Shown piece after piece: positions 1 through 4,583 of a stretch of DNA of 5,466 nt. The notes beneath the pieces are model-generated. The model saw nothing but the letters and a program-made list of their open reading frames with translations. It was not told where the DNA came from and did not search any database. The stretch is taken from NCBI GenBank assembly GCA_030840515.1, contig JAVEEJ010000224.1:1-5466 (forward strand), in the 5' to 3' direction. How positions within the stretch are numbered: the first letter of the stretch is position 1; every line of letters starts with the position of its first letter. The position numbers and the translations under genes were made by a program. Source of the stretch: Frankiaceae bacterium. Its GTDB lineage: Bacteria; Actinomycetota; Actinomycetes; JAVEEJ01.

Positions 1-337
1 CCAGCCCTCCGCCCACGATCGAGACCATGGCCCGGTCACCCTCGACGTCCATGTCGATGTCCCCATCGAGGTCGGCGATGTCCAGCAGACCCTCGAGGTA
101 GTCCGCCGCGATCTCGCCCTCCTGCTCCAACTGGCGGGCCCGGCTGACGGGCTCCTTGGGTGCGGGAGTGGAGCCCCCCTCGCCGGCTGTCTCCGCAGCC
201 GGCTCCGTCGCCGTCTCGGCTGCCGTTCCATCAGCCGTTCCGTCAGTCGTTCCGTCTGCGGTTGCGTCAGTCGTTCCGTCCCTGGGCTCGGCTGCTGTCG
301 ATGCGTCGTGATCGGTGATGTTGCTGGTCTCGGTCAT
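1..337 (-). CDS. jag: Jag/KhpB (SpoIIIJ-associated) RNA-binding protein, N-terminal part, truncated by window edge
   Basis: My translation of the minus strand from the ATG at 335-337 gives about 112 residues before the window ends. Residues 1 to about 60 are a low-complexity, Ala/Thr/Asp/Glu-rich tail, including a degenerate tetrapeptide repeat. After it comes the family-like start of the KH domain: ARQLEQEGEIAADYLEGLLD, then an acidic stretch and a segment ending MVSIVGGG. Known family: Jag/KhpB carries a KH-like and an R3H domain, binds RNA, and lies directly downstream of yidC in most Gram-positives. The R3H domain should lie beyond base 1. The start is supported by GGAGGA at 344-349, 6 nt upstream. 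It is separated from yidC by 43 nt and probably shares its transcript. The identification rests on the KH start and gene order; the unusual N-terminal tail is likely disordered. Confidence 0.88.
   Translation of the reverse strand, partial: MTETSNITDHDASTAAEPRDGTTDATADGTTDGTADGTAAETATEPAAETAGEGGSTPAPKEPVSRARQLEQEGEIAADYLEGLLDIADLDGDIDMDVEGDRAMVSIVGGGL
222..281 (-). repeat. Five degenerate 12-bp tandem repeats inside jag
   Basis: On the plus strand the unit is approximately GCCGTTCCGTCA, at 222-233, 234-245, 246-257, 258-269 and 270-281, with one to three substitutions per copy. The period is a multiple of three, so the reading frame is kept. It encodes a (G/A)T(T/A)D tetrapeptide array in the predicted disordered N-terminal tail of Jag. 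Slippage could change copy number without breaking the gene. Confidence 0.85.
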
Positions 338-343
338 CGCTGG

Positions 344-349
344 TCCTCC
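344..349 (-). promoter_or_regulatory. Ribosome binding site of jag
   Basis: The minus strand reads GGAGGA here, an almost full Shine-Dalgarno sequence with a 6-nt spacer to the jag ATG. It is the strongest such site in the left operon. It fixes the jag start and suggests independent initiation rather than pure coupling to yidC. Confidence 0.75.
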
Positions 350-380
350 GTGAATCATCGCTCGTGAGCTGGTCGTGGGG

Positions 381-1343
381 TCAGCGCTTGCCGCGGCGCG
401 CGGTCCGCGAGTTGCGGACCGGCTGCCTGCGAACCTGCGCGGTCGAGCCGCTGGCCTTGGCATCAGTGGACTTGGGCGTTGTAGCCGTCGCCCCGTTCGG
501 TGTGCCGCCGGGGCTCTTGGGGTTGGTCACAGCCTTGCCGCCGCGGCCCGGCTCATCGGGCCCGTGCATGTGGCGCAGCAGGAGCTGCTGCTGTCCGAAC
601 GACCACAGGTTGGTGGTGAGCCAGTAGATGAGCACACCCATGGGGGTCGGGTAAATGAACGCGAAGCCACCGAACATGAGCGGCAGCACGTACAGCATGA
701 TCTTCTGCTGCTGCGCCATCGAGGTGTTCGCCTGGGCGGCGTTGCGCGACATCATCTGCTTGCTGGCGAGGAATTGCGCCACGGTCATCGCCAGGATGAT
801 GATCACGGCGACCAGCCGTACCGTGCCCGGCGAGGCGCCCAGGTGCTCGATCCGCTCGGTCGTGGACTTGAACCCCACCGAGAGCGGCGCGCCGAAGACC
901 CTGGCCTTGGCCGCGCTCTCCACCAGGTCGCTCGGCACGCCGTAGTGCGCCTTGAACGTGTTGCCGTCGGCCTCGGGCTTGAAGCTGGTGAGCACCCGGA
1001 ACAGGGCCAGGAAGATCGGGGCCTGGAGCAGCACGGGGAGGCAGGCCGCGAACGGGTTCACGTTGTTCTCGCGGAAGAGCTTCATCTGCTCCTCGGCGAG
1101 CTTCTGCCGGTCGTTCTTGTACTTGTCCTGGAGCGCCTTGACCTTGGGCTGCAGGTCCATCATCCGGCGCTGGGACTTGAACTGCTTGGCGAACACCGGG
1201 TAGAGCAGCAGGCGCATCGCCACCACGAGCAGGATGATCGACAGAGTCCAGGTGACCCCGCTGTTCTTGCCGAAGACCGGGGCGAGCCCGTCGTGGATGA
1301 TGATGATCGCCTTGGCGACGATCTTGTAGAGCCAGGTCAACAC
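381..1343 (-). CDS. yidC: Membrane protein insertase YidC (Oxa1/SpoIIIJ family)
   Basis: 320 aa. YidC inserts and folds cytoplasmic-membrane proteins, alone or with SecYEG. Hydrophobic segments lie at about residues 31-51, 98-118, 174-192, 214-231 and 235-251, matching the five-helix Gram-positive core. The first contains VAMRLLLYPVF. Its Arg44 matches the conserved arginine of the hydrophilic groove known in the family. Residues 55-95 are a charged, helical cytoplasmic loop (SQRRMMDLQPKVKALQDKY), and NPFAACLPVLLQAPIFLALF (96-115) is a family hallmark. The C-terminal tail from about 258 is Gly/Pro/Thr-rich and ends in a strongly basic stretch (RRQPVRNSRTARRGKR). It could contact the ribosome, which is an inference. 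The GTG start is supported by GGAG at 1351-1354 with a 7-nt spacer, and it overlaps the end of yidD by 7 nt. There is no N-terminal lipoprotein cysteine. Confidence 0.97.
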   Translation of the reverse strand: MLTWLYKIVAKAIIIIHDGLAPVFGKNSGVTWTLSIILLVVAMRLLLYPVFAKQFKSQRRMMDLQPKVKALQDKYKNDRQKLAEEQMKLFRENNVNPFAACLPVLLQAPIFLALFRVLTSFKPEADGNTFKAHYGVPSDLVESAAKARVFGAPLSVGFKSTTERIEHLGASPGTVRLVAVIIILAMTVAQFLASKQMMSRNAAQANTSMAQQQKIMLYVLPLMFGGFAFIYPTPMGVLIYWLTTNLWSFGQQQLLLRHMHGPDEPGRGGKAVTNPKSPGGTPNGATATTPKSTDAKASGSTAQVRRQPVRNSRTARRGKR

Positions 1344-1615
1344 GGGGCTGCTCCAGGAGTGGGAGTCGGGTCAGCCGTCAGCGGCTCGTGCCCAGGAACG
1401 TGGTCCACCCCGCCGGGGGAGAAGGGGTTGCAGCGCAGCAGCCGCCAGAGGCTGAGCCAACCCCCGCGCAGCGCGCCGTGACGGGTGATCGCCTCGAGCG
1501 CGTAGGAGCTGCAGCTCGGGTAGTAGCGGCACCGCGGCCCGAACATGGGGGACACCAGCCGCTGGTAGCCCGTTATCGGAGCCGTCAGGGCCCTGCGCAG
1601 GACCGGTGTGGTCAC
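1337..1615 (-). CDS. yidD: Membrane protein insertion efficiency factor YidD
   Basis: 92 aa. YidD is a small, membrane-associated accessory protein thought to assist YidC-dependent insertion; its exact mechanism is unsettled. The signature block is intact: PRCRYYPSCSSYALEAI (27-43), HGALRGGWL (46-54) and RLLRCNPFSPGGVDHVP (58-74). The conserved cysteines are Cys29, Cys35 and Cys62. The first 25 residues form an amphipathic, basic segment suited to membrane association. The GTG start overlaps the rnpA stop as GTGA (1612-1615), and the TGA stop lies inside the start of yidC, so it is probably translated by coupling. No strong Shine-Dalgarno sequence precedes it. The last 20 residues are Pro/Thr-rich and not conserved in the family. 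Confidence 0.97.
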   Translation of the reverse strand: MTTPVLRRALTAPITGYQRLVSPMFGPRCRYYPSCSSYALEAITRHGALRGGWLSLWRLLRCNPFSPGGVDHVPGHEPLTADPTPTPGAAPC

Positions 1616-1959
1616 GACAGCACCCGGGCCAGCGCCCTGTCGAGGTCGCCCGCGAGCTCCGCAGAGGTCGCCGTACTCGCTGCCGACTGAGCGCGCACCA
1701 CCAGGTTCGCACCTACGGGAAGCTGGTCGGTCCGGGCCGCCATCAGGTGCCGGAGCCGCCGCTTGACGCGGTTGCGGACCACGGACCCTCCTACGCTGCG
1801 GCTCACCACGAACCCGACCTGGGCAGGGCGGGAGGACGCGGCTGAGCTCTCGGGCGCGAACACGTGTACGACGAGCAGTGGTCGGCCGGCGCGCCGCCCG
1901 CGCCGGACCGCGAGCGCGAACTCCGCCGGCCGCCGCAGCCGCTGGGCGGCAGGCAGCAT
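1612..1959 (-). CDS. rnpA: Ribonuclease P protein component
   Basis: 115 aa, normal for the family. RnpA is the protein cofactor of RNase P. It binds the catalytic RNA and the 5' leader of precursor tRNAs for 5'-end maturation. The start LPAAQRLRRPAEFALAVRRG matches the usual N-terminal region, with Phe14 in the position of the leader-contacting aromatic. The family signature is VGGSVVRNRVKRRLRHL at 56-72, with RNR at 62-64. A Ser/Ala-rich insertion (PESSAASSRP, 36-45) lies in a variable loop. The ATG start is 7 nt after the rpmH stop (1960-1966). No clear Shine-Dalgarno sequence is visible, so it probably depends on ribosomes finishing rpmH. It ends by sharing GTGA with yidD. Confidence 0.97.
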   Translation of the reverse strand: MLPAAQRLRRPAEFALAVRRGRRAGRPLLVVHVFAPESSAASSRPAQVGFVVSRSVGGSVVRNRVKRRLRHLMAARTDQLPVGANLVVRAQSAASTATSAELAGDLDRALARVLS

Positions 1960-1966
1960 CGGCTGG

Positions 1967-2104
1967 TCAGGCAGAGAGCTCGGAACGGCCCTTGCGGCGT
2001 CGAGCGGCGAGAATGGCTCGGCCGGCGCGGGTGCGCATCCGCAGCCGGAAGCCGTGGGTCTTGGCGCGCCGCCGGTTGTTCGGCTGGTAGGTGCGCTTGG
2101 TCAC
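1967..2104 (-). CDS. rpmH: 50S ribosomal protein bL34
   Basis: This is a 45-aa protein translated by hand from GTG at 2102-2104 to TGA at 1967-1969. It begins MTKRTYQPNNRRRAKTHGFR and continues LRMRTRAGRAILAARRRKGR, then SELSA. It is almost collinear with bL34 of other bacteria and very basic, as expected for a protein embedded in 23S rRNA. GGAG at 2111-2114 lies 6 nt upstream of the GTG and fixes the start. It is the first gene of the leftward operon. The likely promoter is about 150 nt upstream, giving a leader of roughly that length. Confidence 0.98.
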   Translation of the reverse strand: MTKRTYQPNNRRRAKTHGFRLRMRTRAGRAILAARRRKGRSELSA

Positions 2105-2257
2105 TGCGGACTCCGAACGGTCGTGGTGCCAGGGTCGATGTCAGGCAAGTTCTGGGGCGAGAGCTCGAGACCGCGGCGGAGTGCTGCCGGCAGTATTTCG
2201 AGACGGCACAGCAGGAAGCAGCGGCCCCAGCCGGGGCTGTCGACAGGTAGGCGCACC

Positions 2258-2287
2258 ACGGTACGGACCCAGGGCCCCTGGGGTCAA
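2258..2287 (-). promoter_or_regulatory. Candidate rpmH operon promoter
   Basis: The minus strand reads TTGACC (2282-2287), then an 18-bp spacer, then TACCGT (2258-2263). The -35 matches TTGACA at 5 of 6 positions, and the -10 fits the TANNNT pattern of actinobacterial housekeeping promoters. The predicted transcript would start near 2251. No experiment supports this; the call rests on hexamer match and spacing. Confidence 0.5.
2268..2282. promoter_or_regulatory. 15-bp perfect inverted repeat in the rpmH promoter spacer
   Basis: CCCAGGG-C-CCCTGGG is a 7-bp perfect inverted repeat around one base. It fills most of the spacer between the candidate -35 and -10 hexamers. A dimeric regulator bound here would block or remodel the promoter. 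The regulator is unknown, and the palindrome could be chance in GC-rich DNA. Confidence 0.35.
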
Positions 2288-2315
2288 ACCGAGGTGGTGA
2301 CAAGGCTGTGCTGCC

Positions 2316-2324
2316 TGTGGATGA
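2316..2324 (-). promoter_or_regulatory. DnaA-box-like site between the two divergent promoters
   Basis: The minus strand reads TCATCCACA, one mismatch from TTATCCACA. It lies 4 bp upstream of the candidate dnaA -35 and about 30 bp behind the rpmH -35. From here DnaA could influence both directions. Confidence 0.5.
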
Positions 2325-2327
2325 CGC

Positions 2328-2356
2328 TTGTGGGGACCCCGTTCCGCTGTTAGCGT
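2328..2356 (+). promoter_or_regulatory. Candidate dnaA promoter
   Basis: TTGTGG (2328-2333), a 17-bp spacer and TAGCGT (2351-2356) form a plausible sigma-70-type promoter with a TANNNT -10 and a TTG-led -35. Transcription would begin near 2363, about 380 nt before the dnaA start. The -35 matches the consensus at only 3 of 6 positions. A second weaker -10-like sequence, CATTAT at 2526-2531, has no good -35 at proper spacing. Confidence 0.4.
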
Positions 2357-2555
2357 CTGCGCGCCGGTCTTCCCCACCTGCATACCTGTGCGCTGAGCAC
2401 TTCCCCGAGCGCGGTGACAGCAGGTCGCGTGGCCCCTTCACGCACGCCGGCAGATCCAAGGATCCACGTGTTCACGTCCCTGGCCGCGCGGCCTCACGGT
2501 CACGCCGCGGTGGTCTGCCCGACCGCATTATCAGGTCCGGCCGACCTCCACAAGC

Positions 2556-2576
2556 TGTGGACGACCCTGTGGATGA
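2556..2576 (-). promoter_or_regulatory. Pair of DnaA boxes upstream of dnaA
   Basis: The minus strand carries TCGTCCACA (2556-2564) and TCATCCACA (2568-2576), each one mismatch from TT(G/A)TCCACA. They have the same orientation, 12 bp apart start to start. A degenerate opposite-facing site lies just left at 2544-2552, making the inverted repeat TCCACA-AGC-TGTGGA (2547-2561). Paired DnaA boxes ahead of dnaA are known in actinobacteria such as Streptomyces, where DnaA represses its own gene. The same role is inferred here. Confidence 0.6.
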
Positions 2577-2596
2577 CCCGACGTCGAGCACCAGTC

Positions 2597-2725
2597 ATGA
2601 AGGCCACTGAGCGTGCGAACCGATCCTCCGAGCCCCGCCGCACCGACCCGCACCCCTGCCACGATCCGCACCCCGATCACCGCGAACACCCCGATCACCG
2701 CGAACATCCCGATCACCGCGAATAG
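2597..2725 (+). CDS. Possible 42-codon His-rich upstream ORF before dnaA (speculative)
   Basis: ATG at 2597 opens a frame of 42 codons that stops at TAG (2723-2725), 15 nt before the dnaA GTG. The product starts MKATERANRSSEPRRTDPHP and ends in three copies of HPDHRE. From residue 19 to 40, histidine falls at every third position (8 His), with one Cys at 21. No known family is recognised. The third codon positions are about three-quarters G or C by my count, less biased than expected for a gene in such GC-rich DNA. No good Shine-Dalgarno sequence precedes the ATG. The stop codon touches the weak dnaA ribosome site (AGAGAG, 2724-2729), so a coupling role could be imagined. It may simply be non-coding repeat. 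Confidence 0.2.
   Translation: MKATERANRSSEPRRTDPHPCHDPHPDHREHPDHREHPDHRE
2669..2722 (+). repeat. Three tandem 18-bp repeats immediately upstream of dnaA
   Basis: CACCCCGATCACCGCGAA occurs at 2669-2686, 2687-2704 and 2705-2722, with a single difference among all three copies (T instead of C at 2707). The array ends 18 nt before the dnaA start codon. A fourth, barely recognisable copy may precede it. Such identity implies recent duplication, copy homogenisation or selection on a binding site. Confidence 0.95.
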
Positions 2726-2729
2726 AGAG
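2724..2729 (+). promoter_or_regulatory. Weak ribosome binding site of dnaA
   Basis: AGAGAG is the only purine-rich stretch before the dnaA GTG, with a long 11-nt spacer. The in-frame TAG at 2723-2725 prevents any farther upstream dnaA start, so GTG at 2741 is the first possible one. The poor site suggests low initiation or dependence on upstream translation. Confidence 0.4.
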
Positions 2730-2740
2730 CTGGCTGGCCC

Positions 2741-4180
2741 GTGAGCACGTCTGACGAGGGGCTGGACCTCACCGCGATCTGGGCCAAGTCCGTGGCGGGC
2801 CTCGACCCGGCCGAGCTGCCGGCTCAGCAACGCGCCTGGGTGACGCTCACCCGGCCGCTTGCCATCGTGGAGGACACGGCGCTGCTCGCGGCTCCGAACG
2901 ACTTCACCAAGCAGATCCTCGACACCCGGCTGCGTCCGCTTATCGTGGAGTCGCTCTCCGCCGAGCTGGGACGGCGGATCGAGATCGCGGTCACCGTGCA
3001 GCCGCTCGCCGAGGCGGGCGACGCGGTGGAGCCCGAGGATGACGACGACGTCGTGGAGTCCGACGGCACCGAGGCCAGCTGGCCCGAGGAGTCCGGCCAG
3101 GGCGGCTTCGGACCGGGTCGTGGAGGCGCGCGCCCGACGGAACCCGCGCGGCTCAACCCGAAGTACACGTTCGACACGTTCGTCATCGGGTCGAGCAACC
3201 GGTTCGCCCACGCCGCCGCGGTCGCGGTGGCCGAGGCGCCGGCGAAGGCCTACAACCCACTGTTCATCTACGGCGACTCCGGGCTTGGCAAGACCCACCT
3301 GGTGCACGCCATCGGCCACTACGCCCGCACGCTCTACCCCAACGCGCGGGTCCGCTACGTGAGCTCGGAGGAGTTCACGAACGACTTCATCAACTCGATC
3401 CGTGACGACCGGGCGGCTGCCTTCCAGCAGCGCTACCGCGACATCGACGTGCTGCTGGTCGACGACATCCAGTTCCTCCAGGGCAAGGTGCAGACCCAGG
3501 AGGAGTTCTTCCACACCTTCAACACGCTGCACAACGCGAACAAGCAGATCGTGATCACCTCCGACCTGCCGCCCAAGCAGCTCCAGGCGTTCGAGGACCG
3601 GATGCGCTCCCGCTTCGAGTGGGGCCTCATCACGGACGTGCAGCCCCCGGACCTCGAGACCCGGATCGCGATCCTCCGGAAGAAGGCGGCCCAGGAGCGG
3701 CTGGCCGCCCCACCTGAGGTGCTCGAGTACATCGCCAGCAAGATCGACCGCAACATCCGTGAGCTCGAGGGCGCCCTGATCCGCGTCACCGCGTTCGCCA
3801 GCCTGCAACGCGAAGGCGTCTCGCTGTCCCTCGCGGAGGTGGTGCTCAAGGACCTCATCCCCGAGGGCGGCGGGCCCGAGATCACGGCTGCCACGATCAT
3901 GACCCAGACCGCGGCCTACTTCGGGGTCACGATGGAAGACCTGTGCGGCTCGTCCCGCTCCCGGATGCTGGTGACCGCCCGGCAGATCGCCATGTACCTG
4001 TGCCGCGAGCTGACCGAGCTCAGCCTGCCGAAGATCGGGCAGCACTTCGGCGGCCGGGACCACACGACCGTGATGCACGCCGAGCGCAAGATTCGCGACC
4101 TCATGGCCGAGCGGCGCTCGGTCTACACCCAGGTGCAGGAGCTCACGAACCGGATCAAGTCCCAGGCCAGGCAGTCGTGA
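2741..4180 (+). CDS. dnaA: Chromosomal replication initiator protein DnaA
   Basis: 479 aa, complete. DnaA-ATP binds DnaA boxes at oriC, oligomerises, melts the origin and supports helicase loading. Domain I (about 1-88) starts with LDLTAIWAKSVAGL. Domain II (about 89-136) is a short, acidic, Gly-rich linker with EPEDDDD at 97-103. Domain III (about 137-372) is the AAA+ ATPase and begins LNPKYTFDTFVIGSSNRFAH. Walker A is GDSGLGKTH (178-186), Walker B LLVDDIQF (238-245), and sensor 1 lies in VITSD (271-275). The box VII region with the arginine finger is RMRSRFEWGL (287-296), and sensor 2 is in NIRELEGAL (338-346). Domain IV ends with the helix-turn-helix signature GGRDHTTVMHAERKI (437-451), which reads the DnaA box. 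All key motifs are intact. It is divergent from rpmH, follows the DnaA-box cluster that may autoregulate it, and is followed directly by oriC. Confidence 0.99.
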   Translation: MSTSDEGLDLTAIWAKSVAGLDPAELPAQQRAWVTLTRPLAIVEDTALLAAPNDFTKQILDTRLRPLIVESLSAELGRRIEIAVTVQPLAEAGDAVEPEDDDDVVESDGTEASWPEESGQGGFGPGRGGARPTEPARLNPKYTFDTFVIGSSNRFAHAAAVAVAEAPAKAYNPLFIYGDSGLGKTHLVHAIGHYARTLYPNARVRYVSSEEFTNDFINSIRDDRAAAFQQRYRDIDVLLVDDIQFLQGKVQTQEEFFHTFNTLHNANKQIVITSDLPPKQLQAFEDRMRSRFEWGLITDVQPPDLETRIAILRKKAAQERLAAPPEVLEYIASKIDRNIRELEGALIRVTAFASLQREGVSLSLAEVVLKDLIPEGGGPEITAATIMTQTAAYFGVTMEDLCGSSRSRMLVTARQIAMYLCRELTELSLPKIGQHFGGRDHTTVMHAERKIRDLMAERRSVYTQVQELTNRIKSQARQS

Positions 4181-4277
4181 GCGCAGTGAGCGCCGGAACC
4201 CGAGTGAATGCTGTGACCGTGAGGTCACCGGAACGCTCCGTGACGCCCGTTCCGGCCTCTACCCGCCCGGCGCAGCC

Positions 4278-4298
4278 TGTGGACACGACTGTGGACGA
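4278..4298 (-). promoter_or_regulatory. Two minus-strand DnaA boxes of oriC
   Basis: The minus strand reads GTGTCCACA (4278-4286) and TCGTCCACA (4290-4298), each one mismatch from TTGTCCACA. The 12-bp offset is the same as in the pair upstream of dnaA. A much weaker third site (three mismatches) follows at 4301-4309. Confidence 0.7.
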
Positions 4299-4348
4299 CG
4301 GTGGATGGAGCTCGGTCCCCCGGGGGATAGCGCGGACGCAACGGCGGG

Positions 4349-4367
4349 CTGTCCACGGCTATCCGCA
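4349..4367 (+). promoter_or_regulatory. Two weak plus-strand DnaA boxes of oriC
   Basis: CTGTCCACG (4349-4357) and CTATCCGCA (4359-4367) each differ from TT(G/A)TCCACA at two positions. Alone they would be doubtful, but inside the cluster they are plausible low-affinity sites. Confidence 0.45.
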
Positions 4368-4380
4368 GGCTCAGGTGAGC

Positions 4381-4389
4381 GTGTCCACA
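4381..4389 (+). promoter_or_regulatory. DnaA box of oriC (one mismatch)
   Basis: GTGTCCACA differs from TTGTCCACA only at the first base. It sits in the middle of the oriC cluster, facing the same way as the exact box. Confidence 0.7.
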
Positions 4390-4434
4390 GGGTCCCGGGA
4401 GAGCGACACGCCAAGTGACCTGGAGCTTCGTGGG

Positions 4435-4452
4435 TTATCCACAGTGTCCACC
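4435..4452 (+). promoter_or_regulatory. Exact consensus DnaA box with abutting weak box
   Basis: TTATCCACA (4435-4443) is a perfect consensus box and the only one I found in the window. It is directly followed, with no gap, by GTGTCCACC (4444-4452), which has two mismatches. The strong box could nucleate DnaA loading onto the weak neighbour and then the AT-richer patch that begins 16 bp downstream. Confidence 0.85.
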
Positions 4453-4468
4453 GCCCCTACTCCTGTCA

Positions 4469-4500
4469 CGAGTACACCTCTAGCTATGAATGACACGGCA
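4469..4500. other. AT-richer patch, candidate DNA unwinding element
   Basis: About half of these 32 bases are A or T, well above the surroundings, and the patch contains CTCTAGCTATGAATGA. It lies just beyond the exact DnaA box, the side on which an origin could be opened. The contrast is modest and no classical AT-rich 13-mers are seen, so the assignment is inference. Confidence 0.35.
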
Positions 4501-4521
4501 TCTCAGGGCCCCTCCCCTTCC

Positions 4522-4530
4522 TGGGGACAA
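4522..4530 (-). promoter_or_regulatory. Distal minus-strand DnaA box of oriC
   Basis: The minus strand reads TTGTCCCCA, one mismatch (C for A at position 7) from TTGTCCACA. The mismatch is in the core, so affinity is uncertain. It flanks the AT-richer patch on the dnaN side and faces the plus-strand group across it. Confidence 0.4.
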
Positions 4531-4583
4531 CCGCTGGCCCTACGTTCTGCAGCCCATGCTCCAGCCACGGAAGGTGGTCCTCA

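Larger units (their letters stand above)
2105..2740. other. Divergent rpmH-dnaA intergenic regulatory region
   Basis: No convincing conventional gene is seen in these 636 bp. From left to right it holds the rpmH Shine-Dalgarno sequence and two related 10-bp palindromes (CTGCCGGCAG at 2184-2193 and CTGTCGACAG at 2237-2246). Next come a leftward promoter candidate, a DnaA-box-like site, a rightward promoter candidate, a 12-bp palindrome GGCCGCGCGGCC (2482-2493) and a cluster of DnaA-box-like sites (2544-2576). It ends with the triple 18-bp repeat. The long distance from the dnaA promoter candidate to dnaA implies a leader of about 380 nt. Confidence 0.8.
4181..4583. other. oriC: Chromosomal origin of replication (oriC) in the dnaA-dnaN intergenic region
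   Basis: This 403-bp non-coding stretch carries one exact DnaA box (TTATCCACA), several with one mismatch and several weaker ones, concentrated between 4278 and 4530. Their orientations are mixed: minus at 4278-4298, plus at 4349-4452, and minus at 4522-4530. An AT-richer patch lies between the last two groups. In actinobacteria oriC is known to lie between dnaA and dnaN with many relaxed boxes, so gene context and box density agree. Bases 4181-4277 show no box that I can support. Confidence 0.93.

Noticed and set aside
375..1481. Long plus-strand open frame opposite yidC and yidD
   Set aside because: Arg/His/Leu/Gly-rich translation with no family features, antisense to two clearly identified genes. 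Such frames are expected where stop codons are rare in GC-rich DNA.
2224..2237. GC-only hairpin GCCCC-AGCC-GGGGC as an intrinsic terminator
   Set aside because: The stem is 5 bp with no following T tract on either strand, and it lies in a leader, not after a gene. A minor leader hairpin is possible.
1803..2459. Minus-strand frame spanning rnpA, rpmH and the intergenic region
   Set aside because: It conflicts with the true rnpA and rpmH frames on the same strand and has no family signature.
2482..2493. 12-bp palindrome GGCCGCGCGGCC as a terminator or operator
   Set aside because: It has no loop or T tract, and is a G+C-only sequence likely to arise by chance in this genome.
2105..2740. parS, LexA-type operator, CRISPR, tRNA or mobile-element ends in the intergenic region
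   Set aside because: I looked for TGTTTCACGTGAAACA-like parS, GAAC-N4-GTTC LexA sites, spaced repeats, tRNA-like arms and terminal inverted repeats, and found none.
2531..4228. 565-codon minus-strand open frame covering all of dnaA
   Set aside because: It is the antisense shadow of dnaA. Its composition (Leu/Gly/Arg/Val/Asp/His) is typical of mirror frames, and the dnaA frame shows every expected motif.
4301..4309. GGTGGATGG as a further DnaA box
   Set aside because: Three mismatches from consensus; supported only by its position next to two better boxes.
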